A DNA stretch of 23,177 bases, taken from a virus. Below the pieces are notes generated by a model. The model did not search any database. It saw only the letters and a program-made list of their open reading frames with translations, and was not told the origin of the DNA. Of the stretch, positions 12,607 to 21,900 are shown piece after piece; within the stretch, counting starts at the first letter, position 1; the number at the start of each line of letters is the position of its first letter. The stretch is from IMG/VR virus record IMGVR_UViG_3300030110_000350, positions 1 to 23,177 of that record. One strand, given 5' to 3'. The position numbers and the translations under genes are program-made.

Positions 12607-13256
12607 TGGCTTTAAATAATTACGCAAATTTAAAAATAGCAATAGCTAATTTCCTAGCTAGAGATGATTTAACATCTGAGATAGATGACTTTATTGATTT
12701 AACAGAAGCTGATTTTAATCGTAGATTAAGAATTAGATCAATGGAAACAGTAGATAGTTCATTTACTATTGATGCAGAAACAGAAGCATTACCAACTGGT
12801 TTCTTACAAATAAGAAGTTTTGTTCTTACAAGTCCTACACCAGATAGAGCTTTACAAGTAATGACACCATTTCATCAAGCTAATACACAAGGATTTAATA
12901 ATTCAGGTACACCAAGAGTATACTCTATTGAAGGTTCTAATTTTAGATTTAGTCCTGTTCCTGATACAGCTGCAACAGCCAGATTAACATTTTATAAAGC
13001 CTTTGACAGTTTAAGTAGTACAACTACTACTAATCATATTCTTACAAATCATCCTGATGTTTACTTATATGGTGCATTATATTTTGCATCTACATTTATT
13101 AGAGGCATGGATCAGGGAACTGTTGTACAATTTAAAACACAATATGAAGCTGCTATAAAACAAGTTGAAGATGCAGATGATCTTGATAAATACAATGGAA
13201 CTCCATTAGTACAAAGATCAGATATTAATATTAATAATTTAGATAACGTAGACTGA
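12606..13256 (+). CDS. Head-to-tail adaptor, P22 gp4/SU10 adaptor type, 216 aa
   Basis: Likely joins the portal to the tail nozzle. The N-terminus NNYANLKIAIANFLARDDLTSEIDDFI with DLTEADFNRRLRIR near 32-46 is the recognisable adaptor pattern. LPTGFLQIRSF near 63-73, TPRVYSIEGSNFRFSPVPD near 102-120 and DVYLYGALYFAS near 150-160 complete it. P22 gp4 is 166 aa, so this is somewhat longer. It overlaps its neighbours by one base on each side. Confidence 0.85.
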   Translation: MALNNYANLKIAIANFLARDDLTSEIDDFIDLTEADFNRRLRIRSMETVDSSFTIDAETEALPTGFLQIRSFVLTSPTPDRALQVMTPFHQANTQGFNNSGTPRVYSIEGSNFRFSPVPDTAATARLTFYKAFDSLSSTTTTNHILTNHPDVYLYGALYFASTFIRGMDQGTVVQFKTQYEAAIKQVEDADDLDKYNGTPLVQRSDININNLDNVD

Positions 13257-14722
13257 TGCAATTACCTTTTGGAGAATGGTTACCAGATTTACCAGATCAT
13301 GTAAATCCAGGTTCAACACAAGCATTGAATGTATTTCCTGCTGTAAATAGTTACAGACCATTTAAAAAAATTACTGCAACATCTAGTAATGCAACTACTG
13401 CAAGATGCCAAGGTGCAAAAGCATTTAAATCAGATAGTGGTGTAGTTTCTATATTTGCAGGTGATGCTACTAAACTATATAAACTAACATCTAATTCATT
13501 TGTAGATGAAAGTGGTGGAACTACATTTAGTTTTCCTGCTGATTCTTATTGGGATTTTATTAGATTCGGTGAGGTAGTTATTGCTTTTAATGGTGATGAT
13601 GCACCACAAGCCTGGACACTTGATGGATCAACTGACTTTGCTGCTCTTTCAGGATCACCTCCTGCATTTAGACATGCTGCTGTTGTAGGTAATTTTATTG
13701 TTACAGGTTTTCAACCAACCGCACAAAATAAAGTGCAATGGTCTAGTTTTAATAGTCCTACATCCTGGACTGTTGGAACTAATCAATCTGATTCAGAAAC
13801 ATTACCTGAAGGTGGTGTTATTACTGGAGTTACTGGTGGACAATATGGATTAATATTTCAAGAATCTCGTATTACTAGAATGGATTATAGAGGCGGTAAT
13901 GTTGTATTTTCTTTTAGAAGAATAGAAGATAACAGAGGAGCTGTACAAGGTAAAAATGTAATCCAAGTTGGAAATCTTGTATATTTTTTATCTGAAGATG
14001 GATTTTATGTAACTGATGGGTCTGCATCAAAACCTATAGGAGCTAATAAAGTTGATCGTTTTTTCTATAATGATTTAAAGTTTCATTTAAGAGAAAGAGT
14101 TAGAGCATCTTATGATCACCAAAATAAATTAGTTATGTGGTCTTACCCATCTTCTACTGGAGCTAATTCAGGTACACAGAATGATAAAATATTAATATAT
14201 CATATTGCTAGTGATAGATGGTCTATTGTAGAAATAGATCATGAATGTATTATTGATTACTTATCACCTGGTTATACATTAGAAGAACTTGATGATTATC
14301 CAACTGCAGGAACAAATGATATTGATGCTATAACTGTTTCATTAGATAATGCACTATTTATAGGTGGGCTTAGAAGTGTAGGTGCATTTAATACAGATCA
14401 TAAATTAGGTTCTTTTGAAGGTGATACTTTAGCAGCAGAAATTGGTACAGGTGAAACTGAATTAGTAAAAAATAATCGTGCATTACTAACTCATGTTAGA
14501 CCTATTGTAGATACAAATACTGCTACTTGTTCTGCATCATTTAGAAATAGAATAGCAGATACTCAAAGTAATACATCTCAAAATACTATGCATAGTACAG
14601 GAACTATACCATTTCATAAATCAGCACGATATTTTAAATTTAACTTACAGATACCAGCTGCATCTACTTGGACTGATGCACAAGGTCTAGATGTAGAAGC
14701 AATAAAAGAAGGATATAGATAA
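13256..14722 (+). CDS. Tail nozzle / P22 gp10-like tail protein, 488 aa
   Basis: Likely the tail hub below the adaptor. It begins MQLPFGEWLPDLPDHVNPGS followed by ALNVFPAVNSYRPFKK, a start typical of these proteins. Repeated blade-like segments (GNFIVTGFQ, PTSWTVGTN, GGQYGLIFQESRITRM, YFLSEDGFYVTDG, RWSIVEIDHECI) suit a beta-propeller. The length is close to P22 gp10 (472 aa). The C-terminal portion (about 395-488) shows a beta-sandwich-like pattern. It overlaps adaptor and next gene by one base. Confidence 0.82.
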   Translation: MQLPFGEWLPDLPDHVNPGSTQALNVFPAVNSYRPFKKITATSSNATTARCQGAKAFKSDSGVVSIFAGDATKLYKLTSNSFVDESGGTTFSFPADSYWDFIRFGEVVIAFNGDDAPQAWTLDGSTDFAALSGSPPAFRHAAVVGNFIVTGFQPTAQNKVQWSSFNSPTSWTVGTNQSDSETLPEGGVITGVTGGQYGLIFQESRITRMDYRGGNVVFSFRRIEDNRGAVQGKNVIQVGNLVYFLSEDGFYVTDGSASKPIGANKVDRFFYNDLKFHLRERVRASYDHQNKLVMWSYPSSTGANSGTQNDKILIYHIASDRWSIVEIDHECIIDYLSPGYTLEELDDYPTAGTNDIDAITVSLDNALFIGGLRSVGAFNTDHKLGSFEGDTLAAEIGTGETELVKNNRALLTHVRPIVDTNTATCSASFRNRIADTQSNTSQNTMHSTGTIPFHKSARYFKFNLQIPAASTWTDAQGLDVEAIKEGYR

Positions 14723-15657
14723 TGTCAACATTTGATCAACTTGTAGCAAAATATAGAAATCTTAGTTATGGCAGATTAACTGCTAACAATCCATCAGCAT
14801 TACAAAATGTTATATCACAAAATAATGGATTACTAGGAACTCAAATGATACCAGGAACAGGTAATTATTTTGAAACTATACCAGAAGATGAAATGAATTT
14901 TATAGATACACCATCAGGAAAAGTTGCACAAAATAGATTTAGAGTAGATCCTAATACTGGCCAAATAATCTTTGGAACACCAGGAGGACAACTTAGTAAC
15001 AATACAGGAGTATATGATTCAAGTATTGATTATGGTGATCCAGGTTATGCTAAAAGATTTGGTGGTACTAATTTTGATGGAAGCATGGATCCTACTGGAA
15101 CTACAACTGGAATACCAGTAGTTAGAGGCGGTGATGGTAACAATCCATTTCGTAACATGACACAAGAAGAAAGAGATAGAAGAGAAGCAAAAAGTGGTTT
15201 AATTAATGACTTTATGGATAATAAATATTTAAGCCAAAGAAAAAAACAAACTAAACTACCTGGATGGTTAGGACTACTAGATACTTTTTTTGATACTTCT
15301 CTTGGAGACATGGCAGATGATGTTTTAGATTCACAACCATTTGGAGTAAACAAACTTGGTATAGCAAGTACATATAAAGGATCAAGTAATGTAGATAGAG
15401 ATCCAGCAGATTTTGGAACACCAACAACAGGTGTATCAGCAAGTGATGCAGACTTAGGTAAAGGTGATGGATCTGGTTATGGATCATCTGCTGCACCATC
15501 TACAGGAGTTTCTGGAGTTGATGCTGATACTGGTAAATTCTCTGGAAGTAAAGGAGAAGGTGGTGGAGGTTTTGGTGGACCAAGTGGACATGGTTCTGGT
15601 AAACAAGGTGGCAAACATGGTCCATCTGGTAAAGGTAAAGGAACATCTAGATTCTAA
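14722..15657 (+). CDS. Hypothetical structural-module protein with Gly/Ser-rich tail, 311 aa
   Basis: Unrecognised. Residues about 155-190 form a charged segment (MTQEERDRREAKSGLINDF). The C-terminal 80 residues are disordered and glycine-rich. They contain two similar units, TTGVSASDADLGKGDGSG (about 234-251) and STGVSGVDADTGKFSGSKG (about 257-275), then GGGGFGGPSGHGSGK and a basic end. No signal peptide is seen. Placed after the nozzle, it may be a tail or internal component, but only its position supports that. Confidence 0.7.
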   Translation: MSTFDQLVAKYRNLSYGRLTANNPSALQNVISQNNGLLGTQMIPGTGNYFETIPEDEMNFIDTPSGKVAQNRFRVDPNTGQIIFGTPGGQLSNNTGVYDSSIDYGDPGYAKRFGGTNFDGSMDPTGTTTGIPVVRGGDGNNPFRNMTQEERDRREAKSGLINDFMDNKYLSQRKKQTKLPGWLGLLDTFFDTSLGDMADDVLDSQPFGVNKLGIASTYKGSSNVDRDPADFGTPTTGVSASDADLGKGDGSGYGSSAAPSTGVSGVDADTGKFSGSKGEGGGGFGGPSGHGSGKQGGKHGPSGKGKGTSRF

Positions 15658-15827
15658 TGGCTAGTAAACAAAACTTAGAATATGTTTATAACTACCCTGC
15701 TTTTACTTTACAGGGTATATTATTATCTACATATGAATATCAATTAGTATCAGAAGATATTACTAATCAATTAGTAAGATATCATAATTCTGAAAACCAG
15801 GAGGTAGTATCATGGTTTCTTGCATAA
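15657..15827 (+). CDS. Small protein, 56 aa
   Basis: MASKQNLEYVYNYPAFTLQG, then ILLSTYEYQLVSEDITNQLV and RYHNSENQEVVSWFLA. It starts at the ATG overlapping the preceding TAA (TAATG), the pattern used throughout the operon, and its 3' end overlaps the start of the Cys-rich ORF by 16 bases. Aromatic-rich, no cysteines, partly helical. Unrecognised; support comes from the coupled spacing and codon use like its neighbours. Confidence 0.55.
   Translation: MASKQNLEYVYNYPAFTLQGILLSTYEYQLVSEDITNQLVRYHNSENQEVVSWFLA
15693..15717 (+). repeat. Perfect 7-bp inverted repeat inside the 56-aa ORF
   Basis: TACCCTG (15693-15699) and CAGGGTA (15711-15717) are complementary with an 11-base loop, CTTTTACTTTA. 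There is no T-run after the right arm, so it is not a standard terminator. It lies about 80 bases before the strong ribosome site of the Cys-rich gene. Confidence 0.45.
15799..15804 (+). promoter_or_regulatory. Perfect AGGAGG ribosome site for the Cys-rich ORF
   Basis: AGGAGG with a 7-base spacer to the ATG at 15812, one of the strongest Shine-Dalgarno sequences in the window. It is the main reason to accept the 48-residue ORF. Confidence 0.75.
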
Positions 15828-15958
15828 ACTGTAATCACGAATGTCATTGTAGCAATAATGGACAATGTGCTGTATGCAAATGTTCTAACTGCGAACACGA
15901 AAATGCACTTGATGAATTTTGGAAAAGAGTAGAAGATGGCTCACATATACAAGAATAG
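15812..15958 (+). CDS. Cysteine-rich Zn-knuckle-like microprotein, 48 aa
   Basis: The N-terminal 30 residues (MVSCINCNHECHCSNNGQCA and VCKCSNCEHE) contain eight cysteines at 4, 7, 11, 13, 19, 22, 24 and 27, in CxxC, CxC and CxxCxCxxC spacings, plus three histidines. Two zinc ions could be held. The last 18 residues (NALDEFWKRVEDGSHIQE) look like an amphipathic helix. A perfect AGGAGG supports the start, and its end overlaps the next gene by 23 bases. A zinc-binding adaptor or nucleic-acid-binding protein is plausible; no known family is recognised. Confidence 0.7.
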   Translation: MVSCINCNHECHCSNNGQCAVCKCSNCEHENALDEFWKRVEDGSHIQE

Positions 15959-16262
15959 TAAAGTTGATTTAACAACTACTGATGATACTTCATTGTATGT
16001 AGTACCAGAAGATACAACTTCTATTATTAAATCTATTTTAGTATCTAATGATGATACAAGTAATGCATCTCATGTAACAGTAACATTATTAAATACTGCA
16101 AATGATGTATTTAGTTTATTTAAACAAAAGAACATAACAGCTAAAACAACTGAAGAATTATTAACTAGTCCACTAGTAATGAACACAGATGAAGATTTAA
16201 AATTCCAAGCAGAAAATGCTAATGATCTTCATGTAGTAATCAGTTATTTAGAAATTACATGA
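15936..16262 (+). CDS. Small virion-type protein, 108 aa
   Basis: Begins MAHIYKNSKVDLTTTDDTSLY and continues VVPEDTTSIIKSILVSNDDT, a start I recall from small structural proteins in many tailed phages, with an unproven role. The pattern TxLY-x-V-P-x-x-T-x-x-I-I-K-S-I-x-V-S-N suggests a beta-sandwich. It overlaps the Cys-rich ORF upstream (23 bases) and the GNAT-like gene downstream (ATGA). A tail or neck decoration role is inferred from position. Confidence 0.75.
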   Translation: MAHIYKNSKVDLTTTDDTSLYVVPEDTTSIIKSILVSNDDTSNASHVTVTLLNTANDVFSLFKQKNITAKTTEELLTSPLVMNTDEDLKFQAENANDLHVVISYLEIT

Positions 16263-16684
16263 CAGAACCTGTATTTATACCTACTGAAAATATCAAAGAA
16301 GTTTTTCCTATGTGTAAAGATTCTATTGATAAAGCATTAAAATATTCAGGTAATCATTTTAATGTAGAAGATATTTATGATTCATTAACTAAAGGTGAAA
16401 TGCAACTATGGATCCTATGGAATGTAAATAAAAAACAAAACTTTCAAGGTTGTGGAGTTACTAAGATTCTTCAAAGAACAAACTCAAAAGCATTGAATGT
16501 TTTTATTGTTACTGGTCGTAACAGAAAACAATGGCAAAATAAAATGACTGTTGTTGAAGATTATGCTAAACAACAAGGTTGTACACATATTGAAACATAT
16601 GCTAGACCTGGTTGGTCTAAACTTTTAAAAAACCAAAATTATAAAATAACACACTATATACTAGAAAAAAAATTGGAGGAATAA
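16259..16684 (+). CDS. GNAT-fold acetyltransferase-like protein, 141 aa
   Basis: Resembles small GNAT-like proteins found inside podovirus structural modules. Typical strands are MQLWILWN (about 48-55), GCGVTKIL (64-71) and ALNVFIVTG (78-86). A helix MTVVEDYAKQQGC follows, and the usual end is ARPGWSKLL...YKITHYILEKKL (115-139). The canonical acetyl-CoA loop Q/R-x-x-G-x-G/A is not evident: the equivalent place reads VTGRNRKQW. It may therefore bind a different ligand or be structural. It overlaps the gene before by four bases (ATGA). Confidence 0.65.
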   Translation: MTEPVFIPTENIKEVFPMCKDSIDKALKYSGNHFNVEDIYDSLTKGEMQLWILWNVNKKQNFQGCGVTKILQRTNSKALNVFIVTGRNRKQWQNKMTVVEDYAKQQGCTHIETYARPGWSKLLKNQNYKITHYILEKKLEE

Positions 16685-16687
16685 TAT

Positions 16688-17767
16688 ATGTCATCTGGCG
16701 GAGGAAACACACAGGTTACTACTGAAAAACCATATGAACCATCTGAACCATATCTAAAAGATATAATGTCAGAAGCGGAAAACATTTATCAAAGTGATGC
16801 AGGTAAATCATATTTTCCAGGTTCAACTGTAGTACCATTTGCACCAGATACAGCTGCTGCTTTGGACTTACAAAGATCTAGAGCTTATGACCTAATGGGT
16901 CCATCATCAATTTATAATACAGCTGTAGGCACAGCTACTGATGCTGCAACTGGAGCTATGGGAACTTCTTATGGAGGACCAAATCTTGGTATTGGTATTG
17001 GATCTAGTTTTATGAATAGACAATCTGGTGGTTTAAATAATGCTTATAATCAACTTACACCACAAGCTGATTATTTAAGTAATGTAAGAAGTGCAATTAG
17101 TAGTGATGTTATGGGAGATATTCAATCTCAATTTGGTGGTATGGGTAGAACAGGAACTAGTCCTGCTGCTCAAGCTGCTGCTAGTAGAGCCTTTACTCAA
17201 GCATATGCACCTATTGCTCAAAGTGCTGCTGAAACTGAAAGAACAAGAGAATTACAGTCTGGTGAAAGAGCAATTGGTAGACAATTTAGAGCTGATCAAT
17301 CCCAAATAGCAAGAGAACAACAAGCATTAGAAGCTCAACAAAGAAGATTGTATGGAGCTAGTCAAGCCGATATAGGTCGTGGACAACAAGCAAATGAAGC
17401 TATGTTAAGAAGAAGAATGTCAGGAGCTAGTATGTTACCAACACTACAAGGTAGTATGGATGAAAGAGTTAACATGGGTATATCTGGACTTGGTGGAGTT
17501 GGTGCTGCTTATGAAGATTTAGCTGGTAGACAAATACAAGATCAAATAGCTAGATTTGATTATGAACAACAATCTCCATTCATGAGATTACAACAATACG
17601 CTAGTTTAATTAATCCAATTGCAGGTAGAGGTACATCTCAATATGCATCTGGACCATCTGCTAATCCATTACTATCAGGATTAACTGGTGCATACATGGG
17701 ATCACAAATGTTTGGTGGTAATCCATATGGTATGGCTATTGGTGCATTAGGCGGAATATTAGGATAG
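16688..17767 (+). CDS. Putative internal virion / ejection protein 1, 359 aa
   Basis: Starts MSSGGGNTQVTTEKPYEPSE after a good GGAGG. The N-terminal half is glycine/alanine/serine-rich, and residues about 165-245 form a Q/R/A-rich helical stretch (SPAAQAAASRAFTQAYAPIA, REQQALEAQQRRLYGASQAD). The end has hydrophobic glycine-rich segments (LLSGLTGAYMGSQMFGG, GMAIGALGGILG) suited to membrane contact. This is the first of three consecutive genes in the place where P22 gp7-20-16 or T7 gp14-16 internal proteins are encoded. The ejection role is inferred from order, composition and the C-terminal hydrophobic tail. Confidence 0.7.
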   Translation: MSSGGGNTQVTTEKPYEPSEPYLKDIMSEAENIYQSDAGKSYFPGSTVVPFAPDTAAALDLQRSRAYDLMGPSSIYNTAVGTATDAATGAMGTSYGGPNLGIGIGSSFMNRQSGGLNNAYNQLTPQADYLSNVRSAISSDVMGDIQSQFGGMGRTGTSPAAQAAASRAFTQAYAPIAQSAAETERTRELQSGERAIGRQFRADQSQIAREQQALEAQQRRLYGASQADIGRGQQANEAMLRRRMSGASMLPTLQGSMDERVNMGISGLGGVGAAYEDLAGRQIQDQIARFDYEQQSPFMRLQQYASLINPIAGRGTSQYASGPSANPLLSGLTGAYMGSQMFGGNPYGMAIGALGGILG

Positions 17768-17775
17768 GAGATTAT

Positions 17776-18909
17776 ATGGTACACAAACCTGGACACAATT
17801 CACCAGTAGGTAGTTTTTCTGTTAACTTACCTTTTCAATCATCTAGATTTACAGATTTAGGACCAACAGAAGAATATAGAAGAGCTACAGGTCAAATGAC
17901 TTCTGATCAAAATCAAAATGTTTTGACTCAACAAATGAATGCTCCTCAACAAAAAATTAGTAAACAAGTTAAGCCTACACAATCTGATATTAGTTCTCTT
18001 ATTGGTACTACTGGCAATCAACAAATTAGTGATTTAAGTTTAGATTTATCATCAACATTAGAAACTAACAAAACTAAAGATGATTCTTTCTTTGGAAAAC
18101 TAACTGGTATAGCTCAAAACTTTTCAGAAAATATGTCATCACCAGGTTTTTATGAAGCATTAGTTATGCATCAAACAGCTAAAAATGGTGGAGACTTTAC
18201 TGATGTATTACTTTCAGGAATTAAAGTAAGGCAACAAACTCAAGATAGATTATTTAAATCTGCTTATAATAATGCTAATTTAGAACGAATACAAACAACA
18301 ACAGATCTTAATAAAACAAGATTAGAACAATTAAATAATCCAGAAACAAAACCAACTGCTGATAAAATAGTTACAGGTGATGATGATCTTAAATACTTTT
18401 TAAAAGCTGATGGTAGTTATGAAAGAGTTTTTCCAGGACAAGAGAAACCAACTACTGAAAAAACTGCAACTGATGAAGGACCATTTCCAAAAGACTTTAA
18501 TTTATCTAATGTAACTAAAAGTGTTAAAAACTACATAAAAGGAGAATACTTTCCGAGAGTAGATTTAAGTGAAAACATAGAATTAAATAGTCAATTAAAT
18601 ACTATGTCAGATAGAATTGCTAATGAAGTTGCTCCATTAATTAAAGACATGGGTATCAATAAAGCTATAGCATCTGTTGTAAATAAATATGAAGCAGGTG
18701 GATCTTTTACAGAAATACCAGCATCTGGCCAAGGATACTTTGATGGACCAGCTATACCTGCTAGACCAACTATTGATTTATCTGCTGGTTCTCAATCAGA
18801 TCCATTAGAACAATTAATAGAAGCTAATATGAAAGCTAATCCTGAAATGTCAAGAGATCAAGTTGTTGCAGAAATCATGAAATTAATTAACGCTAACAAA
18901 AATATGTAA
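17776..18909 (+). CDS. Putative internal virion / ejection protein 2, 377 aa
   Basis: No family recognised. The N-terminus contains FTDLGPTEEYRRAT (residues 25-38), closely similar to VTDFSLTDEYNRAT (47-60) in the next protein. The rest is polar, Q/N/T-rich and probably mixed helix and disorder, ending in a helical NPEMSRDQVVAEIMKLINAN. An AGGAG site precedes the ATG, and the stop overlaps the next ATG (TAATG). An internal-protein assignment comes from gene order and the shared motif. Confidence 0.65.
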   Translation: MVHKPGHNSPVGSFSVNLPFQSSRFTDLGPTEEYRRATGQMTSDQNQNVLTQQMNAPQQKISKQVKPTQSDISSLIGTTGNQQISDLSLDLSSTLETNKTKDDSFFGKLTGIAQNFSENMSSPGFYEALVMHQTAKNGGDFTDVLLSGIKVRQQTQDRLFKSAYNNANLERIQTTTDLNKTRLEQLNNPETKPTADKIVTGDDDLKYFLKADGSYERVFPGQEKPTTEKTATDEGPFPKDFNLSNVTKSVKNYIKGEYFPRVDLSENIELNSQLNTMSDRIANEVAPLIKDMGINKAIASVVNKYEAGGSFTEIPASGQGYFDGPAIPARPTIDLSAGSQSDPLEQLIEANMKANPEMSRDQVVAEIMKLINANKNM

Positions 18910-21900
18910 TGGCTTTTAAGTTTGTATATCCTAAAAATATTGCAAGTACTATTGGTGATGCTGCTATTACTGCAACTAAACTAGCTCCTGCTACATCTAG
19001 TACTTTAAGTGTTAATGAAGATGTAGAAACAAAACCATTTACATTTGTTACTGATTTTAGTTTAACTGATGAATATAACAGAGCTACACAAGAACCAGAT
19101 AAACCTGGATTTATAGAAACACTTAAAAGTCCTTTTGAACTATGGAGATATAATAGTTTACCTGTAGCAGCATATCAAATAGCTAGTGGTGAAACTAAAG
19201 GTAAACAAGCTCAAGAATCATTTGATTGGTTACAAGCAAACCCAGATATTAAATCTGGTGATGAATATGATTATCATACAGCTATGTATCAAAGATATGG
19301 TTATTCACTATCTACACAACCATTTTCATTTGAAGCAGTAAAAGAAGGTATACAATCTAATCCAGCTATGTTTGCTGGTGAAATGGTTAATTCTTTAGTA
19401 GCTGATCCTTATTTATTAATACCTTGGTTTTGGGGTGGATGGGCAGTTAAAGCTGCACAAGCTACTAAAATAGGTATGCAAGTTTCATCTGTTATACCAA
19501 GAATTACTAAGGGTACATTAACTGCTGCAGCTGCTACTCCAACACTTGCAACTTATAGTACTATTCAACAACTATCAGAAACAGGTGAACTAGATCTTCC
19601 TCGTATTCAAGGAGAAGTAATGACTGGTGGTCTAGCTGCTTTTGGACTTGGAATGATAGGTGCAGGAGCATCTAATAAAGCTAGTAAAATATTAGGTGTT
19701 ACTCATGATGAAGTAAATTTTAAAATGAAAAGAGGAATTGATAGACTTGCAGAACAAGGAGATCCATGGGCGCAAAGAATTATAAAAGATTCTAAAGATG
19801 GTGTTAAAGTATTTGATGATAGTTTGCAGAGTATATTAGATGACATTGAAACATCAGACTTAAATATAAATTTAAAAGATATAGATATTAAAACTACAAC
19901 AAAAGAATGGAAAAACAGTAAATACAAAAATACATTTGATGATCTTAATGATTATGTAGGTTTTAAAAAAGAACTAAACAAAGTCAATGCTAATAAAAAG
20001 TATGATAAATTACCTGATGATGTAAAAGATCGTAAAGCAAGAATAGAATACATTAATAAAAAAACTCAGGTAAACAAAGTCAAAGAAGCAATGCTTGACG
20101 AAATTATGCCTGATGTAAGAAACTCCTACAATCAAATGTTATTAGGCGGTGTACAAAAATATTTTAAGATACAATCTATTATTGATAATAAAGCATTGTT
20201 AAGATCAATTGAAACAATGGGAGCTGCTGGTCTAGCTGGTGGTGTTGGATATTACATGTCCAATCCAAAAGATGGAGCATTCTGGAATGGTTTTGCTACA
20301 GCAGCTGGTGCTGTTGGTTTATGGAAAACTGGTGGATCACTCTATGCAAGACATAGAATGTTAAAACAAGGCAATAAATTAATTACTAGTTCATCTGATG
20401 AAATAGCAAATAGACTTAAAGATATTAAAACAGATTTACCAGAAGGTGTAAAACTAAAAGATATAGGTCTTGCATCTACTCCAGAGTTTTATACAAATCC
20501 TAATATTAAAAAAGCAGATATTAGAAGATTAGGTAGAGCTGAAGAAATACAACTAGCTAAAGGTGAGATAATGACAGGATATCTATTAGATGGATATCGT
20601 AGTGCTGTACAAATTTCTGCAATAGATTCTAATAGAATGAAAGAAGTTGTTGTTTCAAAAGTACCTGACATAAAAAGAAGAGAAGCTATAACAGCATATT
20701 TACAAGAAGATGTAAAAACTACCAAACTATCAGCTACAGAATTAGAAGTAGCAAATGATATAAAAAGAGTTCTTAATGAAATGTGGAAAGTAACTCAAGG
20801 TACAGAACTTAAGTTTGATTTCTTTAAAAACTATTTACCTCAATATTGGAAATTTAGTAAAGCAGGTGGAGATAATCTTGCAGATCCAACTTTATCTGAA
20901 TCATTAAAAAAACTAATATTAGATACATCTAAAAGAGAAAACACTTTATCAGGTAAAACAATATCTGAAATGGATAAGTTTTTTCCATCATATAAAGCAG
21001 GTATACAAGCAGGACTAGAACCTCTCACATTAGATGCTGCTGATATAATGACTCGTTATATTAACAGTACAACTAGAGCGTTAGCTCAAAGACGATTAGT
21101 TAATATGATTGCTACTTATAGAATACCTGGTCGTAATGATGGTTTAGGTAATAATGCTAAATTAATGTACAATAAATTACCAACTGGTTTAGTTCATCCT
21201 GAAGATTATGTACAATTTTATCATCCTGCTTTTATTAAAGGATTAACAGATCCAAGTAAGTATACAAAAAAACAACTATTGGATATGTCTCCTTATGTAT
21301 TAAGGGAAGCAGCTCCAACACTTAGAATGTTATTTGATGCAAGAACTGACGGAGCTATATTTAGAGCTATATCTAATTTAAATTTTTTACAAAAAAGATT
21401 TAGTGTTGGCTATTCATTCTTCCATGCAGAAACTTTAATTAACAATATGATGTATACTGGTTTTAGACCAGTGTATTCTGTGCAAACAGGTTTATCTGCT
21501 ACAGGATTAGGTAATATATTTAAACATTTGCCTGGTGGTAAAATGATAGTACCTCAATGGGAGAATACATCAGCTAGAGCTATGTTAAAAAGCGGTGGAC
21601 ATTATGATATGTTAAAAGCTGCAACTAAAGCTGGTGTAGAATTTTCACATCCAGACGATATACCAGTTAATAGATTCTTTAATATGTTTAAAGGAGCGCA
21701 ATCATATCTTGATAATAAAATACCTTATGCAGGATACCTTGCTAAACAAGGAATTGAATATGCAGTTATAAAACCATTTCAATACATAGATAGAGTAACT
21801 TGGGATCGTGTATTTAATGTTGGTAAATTATATGCATTTCAAACTAACTTAATAAAATTAATGGATGATCCAAAACTTGCAGATATACCATTAAGAATGA

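Noticed and set aside
15464-15664. 66-aa Leu/Val-rich ORF in another frame
   Set aside because: It is a shifted-frame reading of the glycine-rich tail of the 14722-15657 protein and has no independent start signal.
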